Positions 62,473 through 64,000 of a stretch of DNA of 64,000 nucleotides are shown piece after piece (the first letter of the stretch is position 1; each line of letters starts with the position of its first letter). Below the pieces are notes generated by a model. It was given only the letters and a program-made list of their open reading frames with translations. It was not told where the DNA came from and did no database searches. The position numbers were made by a program, and so were the translations under genes. The DNA is from Stratiolaelaps scimitus (Eukaryota; Arthropoda; Arachnida; Mesostigmata; Laelapidae). Where the stretch lies: assembly GCA_019614645.1 (NCBI GenBank), contig JABWDB010000017.1, forward strand, positions 62,001-126,000, written 5' to 3'.

Positions 62473-63315
62473 TCATTCCTACCAAAGTACTACGCAGTTA
62501 TTGCCATGCTTCGTCGCCTTAAGGAACTCGGCATCCCGACTGAGGGCTTGCTGAGGCTATACAACGCTCTGCTCATGCCGCTTTTATGTTACGGCCTTGC
62601 GGTCTGGGGGGGTGGCTACAAAGGTATATTGAAGAGGGGAGAGATAGTCCAGAATGACTCTATCCGTGTAGTCTTTAATAAGCGCCGCTCAGACTCCGTC
62701 AGCGACATCATGGGAAAATACTCGCTACCTAAGCTGAGGGTTTTGTATGCACCATCGCTCCATGTCGCTCTCATAGCTTTTAAAATATCTAAAGGTATTA
62801 TCCCTGCTGATATCGCCTTTCCGTTAGTGGCTGTAATGAGACGAACAGCCCGCCGACCAACTGAGTTTGTGATACCGTTCGTCAGGAGAGAATCTAGCCG
62901 ACATGCCCTCGCTTGCCAGCTGCCAATGGTCTGGACATCGCTTCCTCATGAGATTCGTTCACTTAAGTCAGCAAAAAAGTTTGCAGAGGCGGCAAAAGGA
63001 TTTTTAATGAACACTGTGAAATAATTGTGATAAGGGCTACACGTATTGTTGACACTGTAATGTGTAAATAATATTATATTGTATATATTATATTGTGTAT
63101 ATTGCGATATCATCGGCTGTGTAATTTCGTTTCGAATATCGTGCATTTATATGTATGCTTTTGGTGTCAGTGTGAGCTGCGGTGCAAAAAACACCCACCT
63201 TTTATTTTATTTTTATCTCTTTTATTTTATTTATTTTTATTTTATCGAGAACTAAAGCGTATTATATTGCAGTTCCGAAAATAAACCTGATTTTTAAAAC
63301 TTGAAACTTTGAAAA
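62473..63315 (+). mobile_element. 5'-truncated CR1/L2-like LINE with C-terminal ORF2 and 3' UTR
   Basis: An intact frame of about 184 codons, from just after a stop at 62,470 to 63,024, encodes the C-terminal domain of a non-LTR retrotransposon ORF2. It opens MLRRLKELGIPTEGLLRLYNALLMPLLCYG-like, then AVWGG, then a Leu/Lys-rich tail (PHEIRSLKSAKKFAEAAKGFL), as in CR1 and L2 elements after the RT thumb. A roughly 290-bp AT-rich 3' UTR follows, ending with ATAAACCTGA and short tttgaaac-type repeats near 63,280-63,315, the usual simple-repeat end of CR1/L2 rather than poly(A). The RT and endonuclease are missing, so it cannot move. The frame is undamaged, which suggests a fairly recent insertion. 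No target duplication was found. Confidence 0.85.
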
Positions 63316-64000
63316 CTGTTGGTCAATTACCGATAACGACGAATTGGCTATGTTTGTCAATGATCTGGACAGATCAAGTGCAAGTTTCAATGAACAATGA
63401 CTTTGATTTTGTTCACATTTTGAACTGCACATTAGAAGTTAGGATTTGGTCCAGGAGCAGACGTTCATCTGATCGTCTGGTTCATTTGTCTGATTTAGTT
63501 GCATTGAGTGAAATTGTATTTATAACATATTATTTTTGAGTTAGTGGGTGGATTCTTCAAAGCTGACCGTAGTGTGAAATAATGTTCGAGCAAACCTACT
63601 CCAACTGAAGATTATTACTGTTGTAGGTCGGGGTACCAATCGCGGGCAATGGATTAATTCGAAATCTACCGAAAACAGATTGTCTCTCCGCGACGTTGGG
63701 TCGCGTCGTATTTCCGGTACAAGAGATGCGGGCTCTTGTCTCGAGCGTTACCATTGTACGTCTAAGCTTCAGTAGATTGAAGATACTGGAAATAATTATT
63801 TCGGTAAGACGCGAGAAAGACGGGACCTGGTGACCTTCATTGGGAAGGAGGAGTTGAGGGCAGGAACTCGTCAATTCTCTGGCAGCTAACCAACTATTGC
63901 TAAAACGTAAAAGCGAACCGGCATCTCTAAACTTCGGTTCTCGTATAAGCATTCTGAGCCTTGAAGCATAATTCTGCGCGTGATTTGAGTACGGCATTAC
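63316..64000. other. Unannotated right end
   Basis: Two frames (63,309-63,539 plus; 63,596-63,997 minus, 133 codons) have no recognisable motif. The minus frame could be part of something cut by the window edge, but there is nothing to support a function. Confidence 0.5.

Overview
The window looks like nuclear DNA of an arthropod. It is mostly non-coding, with AT-rich stretches, many dinucleotide and trinucleotide tracts, GC-rich islands and degraded eukaryotic mobile elements. There are no operons, rRNA genes, CRISPR arrays or convincing tRNA genes. One protein-coding exon is clear. The receptor family and repeat types fit a chelicerate such as a mite or tick, but that placement is inference; the sequence does not prove a species.

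The one secure gene is at 38,374-39,441 (+). It is the first coding exon of a rhodopsin-class GPCR very close to thyrotropin-releasing hormone receptors (in arthropods, the EFLamide receptor). It carries a signal-peptide-like start, a long Ser-rich ectodomain and TM1-TM5, and stops at a phase-0 splice donor in intracellular loop 3. No exon for TM6-TM7 was found downstream. If the gene model holds, the last ~24.5 kb of the window is intron or holds nested genes. The 1.1 kb upstream is GC-rich, with a purine (GA) tract about 200-280 bp before the ATG.

Layout: 1-5.2 kb is intergenic with hairpins and TC/TA tracts. 5.2-6.4 kb is a decayed non-LTR reverse transcriptase, interrupted exactly at its YADD-box codons by a 170-bp insertion. 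That insertion belongs to a small family of 5'-truncated retrotransposon ends (6.0, 7.4, 7.6 and 25.2 kb). All four copies are bounded by direct repeats of 9-14 bp, and the shortest insert is only 21 bp. GC-rich islands without a recognisable gene lie near 1, 9, 12.5, 15, 27, 42, 46, 47.6, 56 and 60.5 kb. A tRNA-derived SINE family has three copies (17.0 kb minus, 23.7 kb plus, 27.6 kb plus), two with clear target-site duplications. Two mariner-like transposase remnants lie at 22.9-23.3 kb (minus) and 28.2 kb (plus), and a weaker HTH remnant at 53.9 kb. A 5'-truncated CR1/L2-like LINE with its 3' end lies at 62.5-63.3 kb.

Two small candidate coding segments are flagged tentatively: a 66-codon signal-peptide ORF at 62.1 kb and a short GC3-rich segment at 55.04-55.19 kb that resembles a kinase N-lobe. 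Several near-perfect short hairpins (stems 14-23 bp, most with exactly one mismatch) are scattered through the window. No integrated novel multi-gene system was found. The most informative observations are the receptor's unusual N-terminus, the SINE family, and the very short retrotransposon tails with their duplications.
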